Assembly (NCBI GenBank): GCA_034620365.1
Contig: JAQGEQ010000003.1
Location: 310,001 to 374,000 of the forward strand
Length of the DNA stretch: 64,000 nucleotides
DNA from: Pegea sp. RAD2-039
Lineage: Eukaryota; Chordata; Thaliacea; Salpida; Salpidae
Direction: 5' to 3'
Shown here piece by piece: positions 1 to 14,100 of the stretch. A program made the position numbers and the translations under genes. The stretch's first letter is position 1. Each line of letters opens with the position of its first letter. The notes beneath the pieces are model-generated. The model made no database searches and was not told the origin of the DNA. It saw nothing but the letters and a program-made list of their open reading frames with translations.

Positions 1-3000
1 GTTGATTTTAAATAGCTCTAGAGTTCGATGCCATCTCTAGACACTGAGTTGCAGACCAGTAAGCAACAAATCTGGGGACCCATGTAGGAAATAGTTGATT
101 CCATGCTAGTTTAGTTACGATTTCTGCAAATGACTTTTTTTGAAAACTTTGACTCTCATAATACTTGATATCGATAATTTAACTGAAAATAAAATATTTT
201 AAATTTTATTATCTAGTATAAAATTCATTTAAAGAAAATTTTCAAGCTGCATAAAATTTCTAATTAGTGACAATTGTTTATTTTCAATCAAGTCCTTCAA
301 TTACGATCTTCCTTAAAAATCAAATTATTCTAAAGAGCATTTTTTCACAAATAATTTTTTACAAATTTTTTAAACAAAAATCACAAAAAATAAAAAATTT
401 GTTTCAACTATTTGTTTATTATCGAGTCTAACTACGCGTTGATTGCCATGACAACCAAAGCCAGTCACCTAGGTCAGGTGTAGCCCAAAGCTGAAAATTT
501 ATGTAGATTAGATTGGTTCGACATGTTGACCTTAATTGAGTTGATTTATTTAACACTGAAAAATTTTGTTGGCTAATATAAACAGGTTTTGATGTTTTGA
601 AAACTGTGTAAAATTGTCTATTTAAAAAATTGATTAGTGGTCCAGGGTTTGATGTATGTAGTAGCAGCCTAATTAAAAATGAAAATATGAATAAATTTAA
701 AAAAATATTATTTCATTAAATACTTTGAATTAATATTAAAAAAAATTTGAATAAATTTAGTGACTTTCAAATATTTCAAATTCCAATTTAATAAACGGCC
801 AATTTTGTTACATGACTATTAAAAATGGAAATTGTTTTGCAGCCAGGAGTAACTTTCAAAAAAAACGGAAATAATATAAAGCAATTATCACATCGAAACA
901 GGTGCTTCAAAAAAAACGTTTATATAAATGTGAATAATAAAAAAATCTAAATAAATAGTTCAAATAAAAAGCTTCAATTAACCTATTAATAAGATGAAAA
1001 CTATGGGAAAAATATTTCAAAGTATTTATTGATTGGTTTAAGTTAAAGTGATTTCAGAATTTTGTTTGTTTATAAGCTATTAAGAAATGTTGTTAAAGTT
1101 TCTGATAAACAAATTTGAATCCCTTAAAATGTATTATTTTTAAAATATCAAAACTTTCTTTCATATTAATTATAAATTTATGGTTAATTATTAAGTTGAT
1201 ATCATTTTTATAAAATTAATTACATCATGAAAGCTCAAATAATGACAAAGAATTTATTTTAAGTAAGCTAAGATTGACAGAATTTTAATTTTTTTGTATT
1301 TTTTCTCTACCAGCATTACATCATGAACATTTCCTTACTATCGTTTCAAATATTGAACCTAAGATATTAACACCTTTAGTATAATGAAAGCATTCAATAT
1401 TAAATGAATAAAATCTTCTTATTTAACTTTGATAATAAATCTCGAACTATTGTTCTAACTTCTTATATTTAATCTGAAATTTTTACTTGTAAAATACTTG
1501 ATGTTTAAGTTGAAATTATTTCTGATTAATATAATCCTTGGTATTTTTTTTTTCTAAATTGAACAAAGCTTTTATTGATTTATAAATTAAATTGACAGAT
1601 ATTAAATATCTAATTCGATGGTTTATTTGATGTTTAAAAGTTTTGATAAATTACAAAACTTGTTACAGCTTTTTCAGTAAATAAACCAGCTTAAAAATAT
1701 TGATTTATAATATTTAAATGTCTGTAAAATCCAATTAAACGAATAATTAAAGAACCAAATATCGTAAAGTTTATTACATCATTCTTTTTATAAACAAAGG
1801 AAGTATATTTAAAATGATTTCTTTTTTCAAATTAATAAAATACTGACAATGTGAGTTTATAAAACAAAAGTCCTTTTATTGTTTACTTTTTGATTAGAAG
1901 TCATAAATAAAAACACAATTTTGATGAACTGATGATAGTTGAAATTGTTATCTAATCAAGTTGGTGAGTATTTTTTACCACAAACATAGCTAAAAGTTAA
2001 TCAGAAGTTTTCTGTGAAAATTTGAAATTATATTTCATGATAAAGATGAATTTCTGTTTAATGATTTAGAAAAGGTTTTTTATCTCATCGAAAATTTCTT
2101 TTCAAAATTTCTTGATAAGTTTTTGACTTTGAAATTTTACAGAAAACTTTTTTGTGAATGAAAATTAATCACAATCTTTTTATTCAATTAATCTTTCATC
2201 CAAATACGATTTTATTTGTCGAGTTGTCGAGCGAACAAATTAATCTGTTTCTAGAATCAGTTTTTAAATATTTGCTGTTTAAAAAAACCCGATTTTTTAT
2301 TATAAATCTTGAAATACTAGATTTTATTAATTTCATTAATTTATTTTCAACAATTTCTCACAAACAAAATTCTAGCTTGAAAGAAATTCTAAAAGCTTTT
2401 TGTATAATAAGAATTTTGCATTTTATCAATTCTTACTTTGATCTTTTAATTAAAATAAACTCTTTAAAGAAAGATTACTTGTAAAAGAACAAGGATTTTG
2501 AAATGACAAAATAATCAGAGGACTTTGAATTTAATCATTTACAGTTACTTGAATAAAACTTTTATGTCCCCATTCATAAAAACTTTGTTACGCTTCACTG
2601 ATTTTCTTAAAAACAATTTTAAAACAACAAAAAATTACTGAAGCTAAAAACAGTTAGTTACAAATTCTTTAGAAATTCTTTGATCTGTTTGAAGGTCAAC
2701 AATTAGTTTTTCATCTACATTAGAAGAACAAAAGTAAATAATTTACAATAAAATTGTTTGATCTTAGAACAAGTACCGCTCTATGTTTAGTAAAAAGATG
2801 AAGTCTTTGCTCTGTGAGAGCTCTATTTTTAATCTCAGGGGACATTTAAACCTCAAATGGAGACTGCTTTGTAGTTTTTCTAAATTAGTGGTTGAAGGTG
2901 CTGAGGACTCGACCACTTTGATGGTCCAGAAAAGCCCTTTAAAAGCACTTGAAAAGGTGATAAGAAAATATCTCCGGTTTTTAGTATCAATTTCTTTTGA

Positions 3001-6000
3001 AGAGAAGATAAGAGTTTGAAATGAGTTTCTGGATCAAAAGATGTCTTATCTTCAAATGATATCTGAAAAGGAATTTTCAACCAAAAATTATTGGAAGGTT
3101 TTTAAAGCTGTGGTTAATTTGTTAACAGATTTAAACAAAAATTAATTATTTGAATATTTAACAAACAGATGAAAATCTTTGAACGGTGATCTTCAAAATA
3201 TAATCTTAAAAGATCCGGAAGTAATTAATTTTATCAAATTCCCAAAAAAGTTAATTCTTGTAGAACAGTTTGAAAAAGGATAAAACAAATAAAAACTTCT
3301 TGCTCAACAAACTCAAGAGATAAAATAAAAAAGGATTTCTGTTTATTGAGCTCATAATGTTTGCATTTTATGACAGTATTGCAAAAAATCCAATTGTCAT
3401 TGAGATCAAAAAGTTGTTATCTTGTCAGGATTGTCTTTAAATGTTTATTTAAATTAAATAGAGCTTTTTAAACTTACACAGAATTATTTAAATACAAACT
3501 AGAGTGTGATACAAATAATTTTATAAATTAATTGGTAATTTAATTCAATTGTTTTTGTTAAATTTAAAGAAAATTAGAATATGTTGAAAGTTGTGAAAAG
3601 CGAATACTGAATTCTGTTGTAAGTAAAACAAGTCAAGTCTTGCTTGGAAAAAAGCCTCTCTTGTTTAGTTAAACACAAGCATAGAAAACTAGATGATATT
3701 ATCGACGGTTTCTTATCAGATTTACTTATTCAAAATTTTGTAGTTGAGATTTGAGAAAGGTTTATTGAATTGAATATTAAAAAAATAAACAATTTAATGA
3801 AATGGAAAAGTTTGTAATCGATCAGTAATTTGAAGAGTTTTAAACTAATGAATTTTGTTGGTTTTAAAAATAGTTTTTTAAAAACAATAATTTTAATGTC
3901 ATTTAAGTGACAAATAAACCTTAGAATTTCTTCAGCTACAAGTAGGTTGCTAAAATAGACCACCCATCTAGTAAAGTGGCGCGAAAAAGTACAAATTAAT
4001 AAAAAAAAGGCTGAACTTGAAATGAAAATACCACCTACAGCCCAAATTAGTCACTTTCAAGAAAGGCTAAATTAGTCAGAGTGAAGATTATTCCTGTGGT
4101 GAAAATATAAATAAGTTTGATTTATTATCAAAAGTTTTCAAAAAACTCATTTTTAGGTTAGGAGAAAAGCACTTGAGAACAGAAGTTTTAACCAGGTGCT
4201 TGAATGAGACAATCAATTTGATTTATATCGCCTATGACGTCATTCTAACTTCGCGTTGTTTTGTAGACTAAACATTATGTCGTGTTCATGAAAATTGAAA
4301 TTATTCTTGGTGTTTATTGTAGTTATTTTTGAAATTGAGTTCTTTTTGTAGATTATTTAAAGATTTTGGAATTAAATTCTGTTGAAATATTCTCTCCGAA
4401 TTTTTTGATTAAAAATGTTTTTGGTGGTTTTTGTTTTGCTGAAATGGTTTGAAAGTTACCATTAAACTTTTGCAGGTGGTTGCTAAGCGATGTTTTGATG
4501 TGGTTGGTAACTAAATGGTTTTTGATGTGGTTTTAAAATAATTTTGGTTTCTTTCTTCAAAGAATTTACTTTAAAATATAAAACAAAAAAGAATTATAAA
4601 GAAAATTATAATTCTAAATATTTGAAAGAAAAAGTTTTAATATATAATATTTAAATAAATATTATTAATAAATATAAATCTTTGAAATTTTCTAAAGGCT
4701 TCTTTTTTTACTAGACACGTGATGAGTCTTCTTCGTTTAATTAATTTAATTCAATATTTACGTTTTTTCAATGAATTTATTTCATATCTTTATTTTAAAA
4801 TACTGAAATTAACCTTTAGAACAGAAAACTCTCACAAGAAATTACGATCGACTTATTATTACTTCAATTTCCACTTCCAACGACCTCCCAATTACATAAA
4901 TCACTAGACCTAATTAATTGAAACAAATTTTTTTGAGTAATTTGGTTTTGAAAAACGTTTTTACTCTGATTTTTAAAGTTTAATAAACTCTCTGATTGTA
5001 GTTTGTACTGACGTCAGCATTTATGACGTCATTTCAACGTCATCAAATAAACGATCTGATAGTTTTTAGAAGTACTATTTAAAAGATGTATTTTCAGTTT
5101 TGTTTTAGAATAATTTCTTTATATTTTTATGTTTATTTATTAACTTGAAAATTTTTTTATTTTAGTTGTGAGATTTTTTTAAAAGATTTTTTTAAAAGAT
5201 TTTTAACAAAAATTTAAGAAAAAAGGTTTTTAGATTAAAAAAATTGACTCATACTTAATTTAAAACTCAGATATATATCTCTAACATATCTATTATCTTA
5301 ATAGATAAAAACAATTTTGATATTTTGACGATTTTGACAAGCTTAAAATAAAAACTCTTCAAGCAATATTCAAATGCTACATCATTTAAGTCTGTTAAAG
5401 ACGCATTAGTGACGTCATAACAACGCGCTGAACGTGTTTTATACTTATAAAGTCTCAATTCGTATTCAATAGTTGTGATTGAAAAAGTAATTAAAAAAAT
5501 GTAGAAAAATAGATGATTAAATTTTCGCCGAATTTATTTTATGCATTTTGAGATGACGTCATAATTGGATTATGATAATCTTGTAAAATTTTTACGGATA
5601 TTTAAGACTTTTTTTTCAAAATTGTCTTTAGATATGTTTGCAAAAGTCATTTTTTATTATTTAAAGGTTTATTTTGAAGAAATTTAAGCAGAAACTTTAT
5701 AGGTTTGTTTGGAATTAAAATTAAATCTTCTGTTTATTTGTTTTAAGCTTTCTAGTTTGCTAGATTTGTCTGTAGGTCACGTGGTTTGAAAGTCGGTATG
5801 ATTGTTTGATGTTTTAAAAAGTTCAATTTATAAAATTGTTACATTTTTTTTTCGAACCATTTCAGTGAATTTTTGAGCAAAAAAATTCGTTTTAAAAAAA
5901 TTGAACATTTTATGAATTTTACTTAATATGTAGAAAATTAAATAGATACTTTTAGAAATTTATACTTATATAGAATTTAGGTATATATAACTTTTATAAA

Positions 6001-8129
6001 CAAACCTTATTATAGATTATATATAGAACCCGAAATTCATTATTCAATTTATCTTAAGTAGAAGTCTTCTTTAAGTTTTCAAAGTTTCATTTTTAAAAAC
6101 TTAAAAGTCATTTTGGTGATTTATTTATTAAAAGAACTAATAAGAAGTCAAAATCAACCGAGTGTAACGAGTTTAAATTTGAATCAGTTGCTACTAGTAA
6201 CGTATCAACAATTAGCTTTTGTGTTTTGATGTTGAAAAGCAGTTTTTTGACAGCAGCAAACGCAGTGGAGCGGAACGAAAATTTTTTGCTTCTTAAAAAA
6301 CTCTGCTGTAAATTACATGCATTTAACTTAAGGTTAATCTGAAATTAGACAAGTAAAAGCGTTTTTTAAATTAATTAAATAATATTAAAAGCTCTTATAC
6401 CAAGTAAGACATGAAAATATTAATTTCTTTTTTGATTTTAGCTGAAAAAGTCGTTTTTAAAAAAACAAGCTTTTAGTGAACATTTTTAAAAACAATCGAT
6501 TCTTCTGATCAGTTGAGAAAGTGCAGTGAAGCGGAACGCTTTTAAAAGAAGCAATTTTTTTTTGCAAAAAGTCTTTTTTACATCTATTTAATAGAAACTT
6601 CAAAAGCTTGACTGGCTGTTTGATTCTTTTCCAATTGTATTAGGCTTCTTGAAAATAAACTACGTGACGTCATAATAGCGTTTGAATCGCGTTACTTTGT
6701 TTTTTTTTTCAATTTCAAGGATAATTCTAAAGTTGTTTTATTTTGTAGATAATTTTTTTTATTGTTTTAATTGTTTATTGGATATCGGAAAGTTTAGAAT
6801 TTATTTGTACATTTAATAATACAAGATATGTTTATTTATGTTTAAAATTATTTGAGAAATTAGTTTTTAAAGAGTTTCAACTTTCTTGTGTTTGCAGAAT
6901 TTAATTTATTAAGTTGCTGCAATCAAACTAAATATTGAAATTACATATTTTATTTCTAAACGGTTTTTCAAAACTTTAAAAATATTTTCTAATAAAAAAA
7001 ATTCTATAAATATTAAGATAGAAATTATATTATCATAGTTAGAATAATTTTGGATAAAATTTAAACTTTCTATTTTATCTGAATTTGAAATATTTCTAAA
7101 ATTAAAGAAAAGTTATTGATTTGAAATTTAAATATGTTAAACATAAATTAAAATAGATTTTTGTTGAATATATACAATTTATACATTTTAAAAATAACTA
7201 ATTTATTTAATATTTATAAAATATCATAAATTTTTAATTAATGTATTTTTTAAAATAATTTTTTGTATAAATTAGCCTCTACGTGGTTTGATTCTACATC
7301 ATTTTATAAAATTAAGAAATAATGTTACCAATTAAGAAAATATAATTTCATGGTTGGAATTACAGATTAGGAAATCAATTTTTTAGCTAACTTGTTCTGG
7401 ATAACTTTTTTATCTTAAAATAAAATCCAGTTAAATTTTGAATCTAATAATAGAAGGTTGTCTTTGAAAAATGAAAGAATTATTTTTTAATTCTAAAAAA
7501 TTCAGGGTTTCCGTATAAATTTCTCGAAATTATGAATAAAAGTTTCTAGGAAAGTTAGATATGGAATTTATATAAAGAATCTATTGTAAAAATTATCAAA
7601 AAAATGACTAATTAGAAATTGAAAGCGAATTTGTTAAGAGAATTATTTCGATCAGTTAAATTTAAAATTACAAAAAGTCTCAAAGCTTTTTTTTTCGTCT
7701 CTCTCGCATCTTTAGAAGTAAGTGTAGGGTTACTTGAGCGCATAAGAAGAAGGCTTCATCTCAAATATAACTCCATGTCACAAGTTGAATAGTCTTAAAC
7801 AAAACATATGAAGACGGCTAACGTACAAATTTTTTGTATTAAAAAAAGAGTTTTTATTTTAAGGTTTTTTTATTTAGTAAATTTGAATATTTGAATATAG
7901 ATTGAATATTAAACGGATATTAAAAGCTTAGAGAGGTTTTCGATTTATTAGAAAAGTGTTTTATTGTGTTTAGTTAGCAAACGAGCTTAAGTGAAAATTA
8001 AATAAAAACTTTGAAACCAGCAAACTTAAGAGCTTATCTAAGTATTAGAAACGTTTTAATTCAATTTATTGTTTACAGAATAGGGATTTTACCCTAGAAT
8101 AAAACTATTTATTTTGAATTTCTTTAAAG
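1..8129. other. AT-rich intergenic region with no recognisable gene
   Basis: No conserved protein could be read on either strand. The longest open frame (2158-2484, 108 codons) is low-complexity, Phe/Ile/Asn/Leu-rich, as expected from AT-rich noncoding DNA. The region holds one partial copy of the dispersed 113-bp repeat near 2886-2915, six TGACGTCA palindromes between 4235 and 6672, and two AGCGGAACG motifs (6269, 6530). The last part is presumably the upstream region of the ADAMTS gene. Confidence 0.6.
4235..6672. promoter_or_regulatory. Cluster of six TGACGTCA (CRE/ATF-like) palindromes
   Basis: Exact TGACGTCA starts at 4235, 5009, 5024, 5410, 5554 and 6665. The octamer is the classic full CRE bound by CREB/ATF bZIP factors. 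Whether these copies are bound is unknown: the same octamer recurs through introns and exons of the window, so it may be a sequence-wide feature and not a local enhancer. Confidence 0.35.
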
Positions 8130-11100
8130 ATGTCATCATTAAAAAACTATCAATTTGCATACTTTCTACTTGTGTTTTTTTTCACCATCAATACATCTGC
8201 TTCAAGAAATATGAAGCAAAGCAGACAGGGTTAGTAACAAAAACTTTCTTATCTAACTGGCTACGTGATCAGAAAATAATTTTGAAATCTAATAAGTTTT
8301 AACTTCGGGGATTTCCAAAGCGATTTCAAAATACCTTTGACGACAACACTTTTTAATCAGCTGATTATCGATTGTCAGCATTTGTTCAAACAGCTTGTGT
8401 TCACTGAAGCGTGACGAGTTGAATATTGAGTTTTAAACGACGATTTTTTTTTTGCAGAACTTTTCACCAAAACTTTACACAGTCATATGAAGCATGGAAA
8501 TGAATTGGAACACGAAATCGCGAACCCGAGACGCGTTACTAGCGACGGTAAACATCTCGAATACGCGACACTGAATCCTTTATCAGAAATAAGATCTTCT
8601 GACGGACTTGTTCGAAGAAGACGTGAAATACCAACGCGAGAAGCAAATAGACATCTTCAAGCTCGTGAAACGCTTTCTGACGGTGGTCATCTGGTGTTTT
8701 ATGAGCTTGGTGTACGCGATAAGTCGTCTCATTTGCATAATTCGCAATTAAAATTGGAACGAAATTATAAATTAGTTTCTAAAAATTTTGTGGTTGAACA
8801 TCGGGGTAAAAATGGAAAGATTTTATCGCGTCATCAAAACGTCTCTGATTGTCATTATAAAGGAGTTATTCATAACCATTCTGGATTTTCAAAAGTTGCT
8901 ATTAGTCTTTGTAATGGCATGGTTAGTGTTTCAAAATACATTTTTGTAAATTAATTTATTATGTAATAAAATTATTTTTTTTTGTTAAAAGTGTTTCCAG
9001 GTATTTTTTTGGAAATTAAATTTGTATTTTTGCTTTTAAAAAACTTTGATTTTTAACAAATTTTTCTACAAAAAGTTTTTTTTATTTTTGAAACTTATTT
9101 AATATTTAATTGAAAGTCATACTAATGTTCTAAACATTTTTATAAACTCTGTTTTTATAAAAGATTTTTAATTTAGCATCAGTGTTTCCAAATATATTTT
9201 TAAAAATCATACAAAAACTATCAATGTTTAAAAAATTTTTAAATTTTTAAAAAATTAGTGTTTCCAATTGATTTTCAAAAAATTAATTTACAAGATTTTA
9301 CACTGTAAACACTTTTTTAGCAAGGGGTTATTCATAAGGACAATGAAACATATTTTATTGAACCTAAATGGAATGAATCAACAAAACTTTTGAAAAATGA
9401 AGAAAGTCATCAACATATAATCTCAAAAAGATCAATTACTCCTGATTACGAAGGATTAGGGAAAGATCAGGGAGATATGAAAGGATGTGGAATCAAAGGT
9501 TTGTGATCTTATGATAATTAGTTGCTGTGGAAACGGAAATATATTTTTTAAATTGTTAAATTGGTTGTTGTAAGGTTTGAAAAATCGAACTGGTAACACT
9601 CTTTTTTTGTAAATTTTGAAACACTTTTAAAATATAAAATTTATAAAGTTCTGAAAAATTTAAAAATGAAATTTCAAAAACTTTTATCTATTAACAAAGA
9701 TTTTATTCTCAGATGATATTGAGTCCCAAGGAAAGATCAAATCATCATCAAAACAAAGACCTTCTGATAAAGAAGAGAGAGCTTTATTTCGTAAAAGACG
9801 ATCTGTTAGTATCGAACGAAATGTAGAAACTTTAGTAGTTGCTGATAAAATGATGTTTAAATTTCATGGAAAAGTTGAACTTGAAAAATACCTTTTAACT
9901 ATTATGAATGTAGTAAGTTTAAAAATTAACTTTCTTGTTTCTTCATCAACTGATTATTTTGTTGATGTAGGTTAGTAGTTTATTCCATGATGCAACTTTA
10001 GGTAATGAAGTTAATATCATTGTTACAAGGATGATATTACTATCTGAAGATCAAGTGAGTCTTGTGTTGTTACTTGATGATTGTGTTGATGTCAATTTTA
10101 TCAGTGACAGTTCAGTTTTGAGGCTTTTAACCGCTAGATTTAAGTTTAGTGAAAACATTGGCGTGTAGTGATAAAAAATTCAAATTTTTTCTCAGTGTTT
10201 CCATCTGTTTTTTTTATAAATTAACATCAAAAATTGGTGCTACTAAATAGCTTTTTTAAACATTCTAACTTTTAAATTCTTAGATTTTTTTATATATTTA
10301 ATTTATATTTTTATTTTAAACATTTAAAATACATTTTAGTGATTTTCAAAATATTATAAAAAACCAAAAACAATCAAAATTTAGCTTTTTAAAAATAAAA
10401 TATTTTGATTCACAAAATTTAAATTCGAAAAAATCATTGAAACTTGTTTGCCAAAAAAAGTAACTTATAGTAAAAATAACCAATCTTTTTATAAACTTTT
10501 ACAAAAACTCAAATACTTTTTTCAATTACATCCGATTTCATCTCTCTTTTGATCTTCAGCCGGGACTTCTTCTGAATCATTACGCTGATCCGACATTGAC
10601 AAGCTTCTGTTCATGGCAATCGAATTTTATTGGTGATCAGGATACTTCTGATGTTAGCTTAGCTCGTCATGACAACGCTGTGCTTGTTACTGGGTAAGTT
10701 CATTTATTAAACCGTCTCCTAGCAACCAGATAAGAAGTTTGTGACTCAACTTGAATCGCAGAAGCTTAAAAAGTTTTCAATTTTACACCTTGACTCGTAA
10801 AAAATCTTCTGTTAACTTTTTATCTTCTTTCTGTTGAGTTTATTATTTATTACCTGTCACTAATCACCTAAGTTGGTGGTTGAAGGTGCTGAGGACTCAC
10901 TTGCTTCTAGCACCTTGACTTGTAAAGACTCATCGACCAACAACACCAAGTCAATAATAACTTGTCTTACAAACAAATCTTGTGTTTGGTGGTTGAAGGT
11001 GCTGAAGACTCACCTGCTTCTAGCACCTTGACTTGTAAAAACTCCTCGACCAACAACATCAAGTCAATAATAATTTGTCTTACAAACAAATCTTGTGTTT

Positions 11101-14100
11101 GGTGGTTGAAGGTGCTGAAGACTCACTTACTTCTAGCAACTTGACTTGTAAAAACTCCTCGACCAACAACATCAAGTCAATAATAACTTGTCTTACAAAC
11201 AAATCTTGTGTTTGGTGGTTGTAGATGCTGAAGACTCACTTGCTTCTAGCGCCTTGACTTGTAAAAACTCCTCGACCAACAACACCAAGTCAATAATAAC
11301 TTGTCTTACAAACAATTCTTGTGTTTGGTGGTTGAAGGTGCTGAAGACTCACTTGCTTGTAGCACCTTGACTTGTAAAAACTCCTCGACCAACAACATCA
11401 AGTCAATAATAACTTGTCTTACAAACAATTCTTGTGTTTGGTGGTTGAAGGTGCTGAAGACTCACTTGCTTGTAGCACCTTGACTTGTAAAAACTCCTCG
11501 ACCAACAACATCAAGTCAATAATAACTTGTCTTACAAACAAATCTTGTGTTTGGTGGTTGAAGGTGCTGAAGACTCACTTGCTTCTAGCACCTTGACTTG
11601 TAAAAACTCCTCGACCAACAACATCAAGTCAATAATAACTTGACTTACAAACAAATCTTGTGTTTGGTGGTTGAAGGTGCTGAAGACTCACTTGCTTCTA
11701 GCACCTTGACTTGTAAAAACTCCTCGACCAACAACACCAAGTCAATAATAACTTGACTTACAAACAAATCTTGTGTTTTGTGACTTAAGGTGCTGAAGAC
11801 TCACTCGCTTCTAGCACCTTGACTTGTAAAAACTCCTCGACCAACAACACCAAGTCAATAATAACTTGTCTTACAAACAAATCTTGTGTTTGGTGGTTGA
11901 AGGTGCTGAGGACTCACTTGCTTCTAGCACCTTGACTTGTAAAAACTCCTCGACCAACAACACCAAGTTAAAATAACTTGTCTTACAAACAAATTTTATG
12001 TTTGGTGGTTGAAGGTGCTGAAGACTCACTTGCTTCTAGCACCTTGACTTGTAAAAATTCCTCGACCAACAATACCAAGTGAATAATAACTTGTCTTACA
12101 AACAAATCTTGTGTTTGGTGGTTGAAGGTGCTGAGGACTCACTTGCTTCTAGCACTTTCTCTGACATTAATTGAAAATAAGAATAATCTAAACTATAAGA
12201 AGTATTTTTTGAAGAAATCTCTTAAAATTTTGCATTCTCTAATTTAGATTGGATATCTGCTCATCTGAAAACCACCCTTGTGGAACCCTAGGTAAGAAAA
12301 TATCTAATAATGAATAGCATTTGATGATTGAAGCAAATGCTGAAACTTAACATTTATATTATATTATTATCATTATTTTATTATAATTTATTTATTAGAT
12401 ACAATCTTTTTGTGAAATAAATTACGAATAATTTCATTTTTATCAACTTAAGCTAAAATTGTTTAATTTTTTAAAGGTGTTGCTAATATTGAAGGCATGT
12501 GTGACCCTAAACGTAGTTGTAGTTTAAATGAAGACACAGGAATAGCAACAGCCCATACTATTGCACATGAAATTGGCCATAAGTAAATTTAATGTCATCT
12601 ACAAGCTACAAGAGTTTAATTTTTTGGTTTTTTAGTTTTGGAATGCTTCATGATAGTGTGTTTAATAATTGTGGAAAGCCAAATGGAGAACCGGCTAAGA
12701 TTATGGCCCCGATAACAGCTATGGTTGATAACCCGTTTCAGTGGTCAACTTGTTCTCGAAGATATATCACCGATTTCTTAGAGTAAGTTTGTTTGCTGAC
12801 AAAGGTGACAAGCTGATAAAGTTTATGATACAAGCAACTCTGCTTGAACATTAAAAGTAAAAGTTTAATTAAAAGCTAGTAGCTTCAATTGTAAGATTTC
12901 TTCTGTAAGCAACATCAAGTCAATAGTCCTTCAAATAAATTGGTGGTTTAAGGTGTTGAGGACTTTTCTGGTATCAGCAGCAAATATTCCAATTATACAG
13001 CGATTGTGTAAAAAGAGCTTTTAGGAGAAAATTATAAGTTTGTGAGATGGACAAGTGGTTGGGACATTTAGTTGGGACATTTAGCTACTAATTGTGCTTC
13101 GCGTGCCTTCGAATCGTATCTGGTCATCGAAGATACGAATTGTTGATCTATATAACGCCCCCTAAATATCGTGGAAAGTTTGACTATTGGTTAGGACCAG
13201 GTGGTTAGGAAAAGCAAAGGTTATGGGAATAAGTTAGGACAGAAACCTGATAACCCTGATAACACTACCCAGGTCAATCAGCCGTGTAACTAAACCCTGG
13301 ATGTAGAGTTCAATAAAAACAGTTTTCGTTGCTTAAAAATATTGAAAAAAAAATTTTTGTAAATTGAATTATGAAAAAGTAAATCTCAAATAAAAATCAT
13401 ACTTTTAAAAAATTAGATAAAAATTCATATTTATAAATTCATATATCTATATTTCTAACTTAATTATTTGTGGGAATGTGTTAGCGAGAGGTGCTCTCTT
13501 CAGACACACTCTTTTGTATTTATTGAAATAAATAAATAAATTGTATCAAACAAAGTTATCTTTTTCAATTGCAGCAGAGGAACGGTAGATTGTTTGTTAG
13601 ATTCTCCTCCAGAAAGAGACTTTACGTTTTCTGATGAGTTACCTGGTCAAATATACGATGCTAGTGAACAATGTCGTTTTGAACATGGTCCTGGTTCTAG
13701 AGAATGTAATTTTGGTGTAAGTAGTTGATGACAGTTTGTTGGTAGATAAATATCTTGTTATGGATTTCACTTCCGGTGATAAACTGCTTTAAATTGTAAT
13801 TACTTCTTTGTTAATACCGAAACTTAAAAATTGATGTTAGAGATTAGCTTGTGTCAATCAATTTATAAAAATAAATCATTTTTTTGATGAAAATTTCTCT
13901 TTCTACTTTGGTGGTCTTTTTATATCTTTAAATCTGTCAATTAAGTCATTGAAAAAAGAGTTTTTAAAACTTTTTAAATATTCTTACAAAAACTGAAAAA
14001 GAATTTTAACTTGTTGTTACCTGATTTAAATAATCTCTTAATAACTTAATTTTTATCGATAGATTTTTAGTCTTTTTAAATTTATAATACAAATTGATAA

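Noticed and set aside
2158-2484. 108-codon open frame
   Set aside because: Low-complexity AT-driven composition, no recognisable domain and no splice context; not supported as a gene.
10962-11596. Series of 60-codon open frames
   Set aside because: Each is one 113-bp repeat unit read through; it lies inside an ADAMTS intron.
10873-12156. CRISPR-like array
   Set aside because: Units are contiguous and near-identical with no variable spacers, in a eukaryotic intron.
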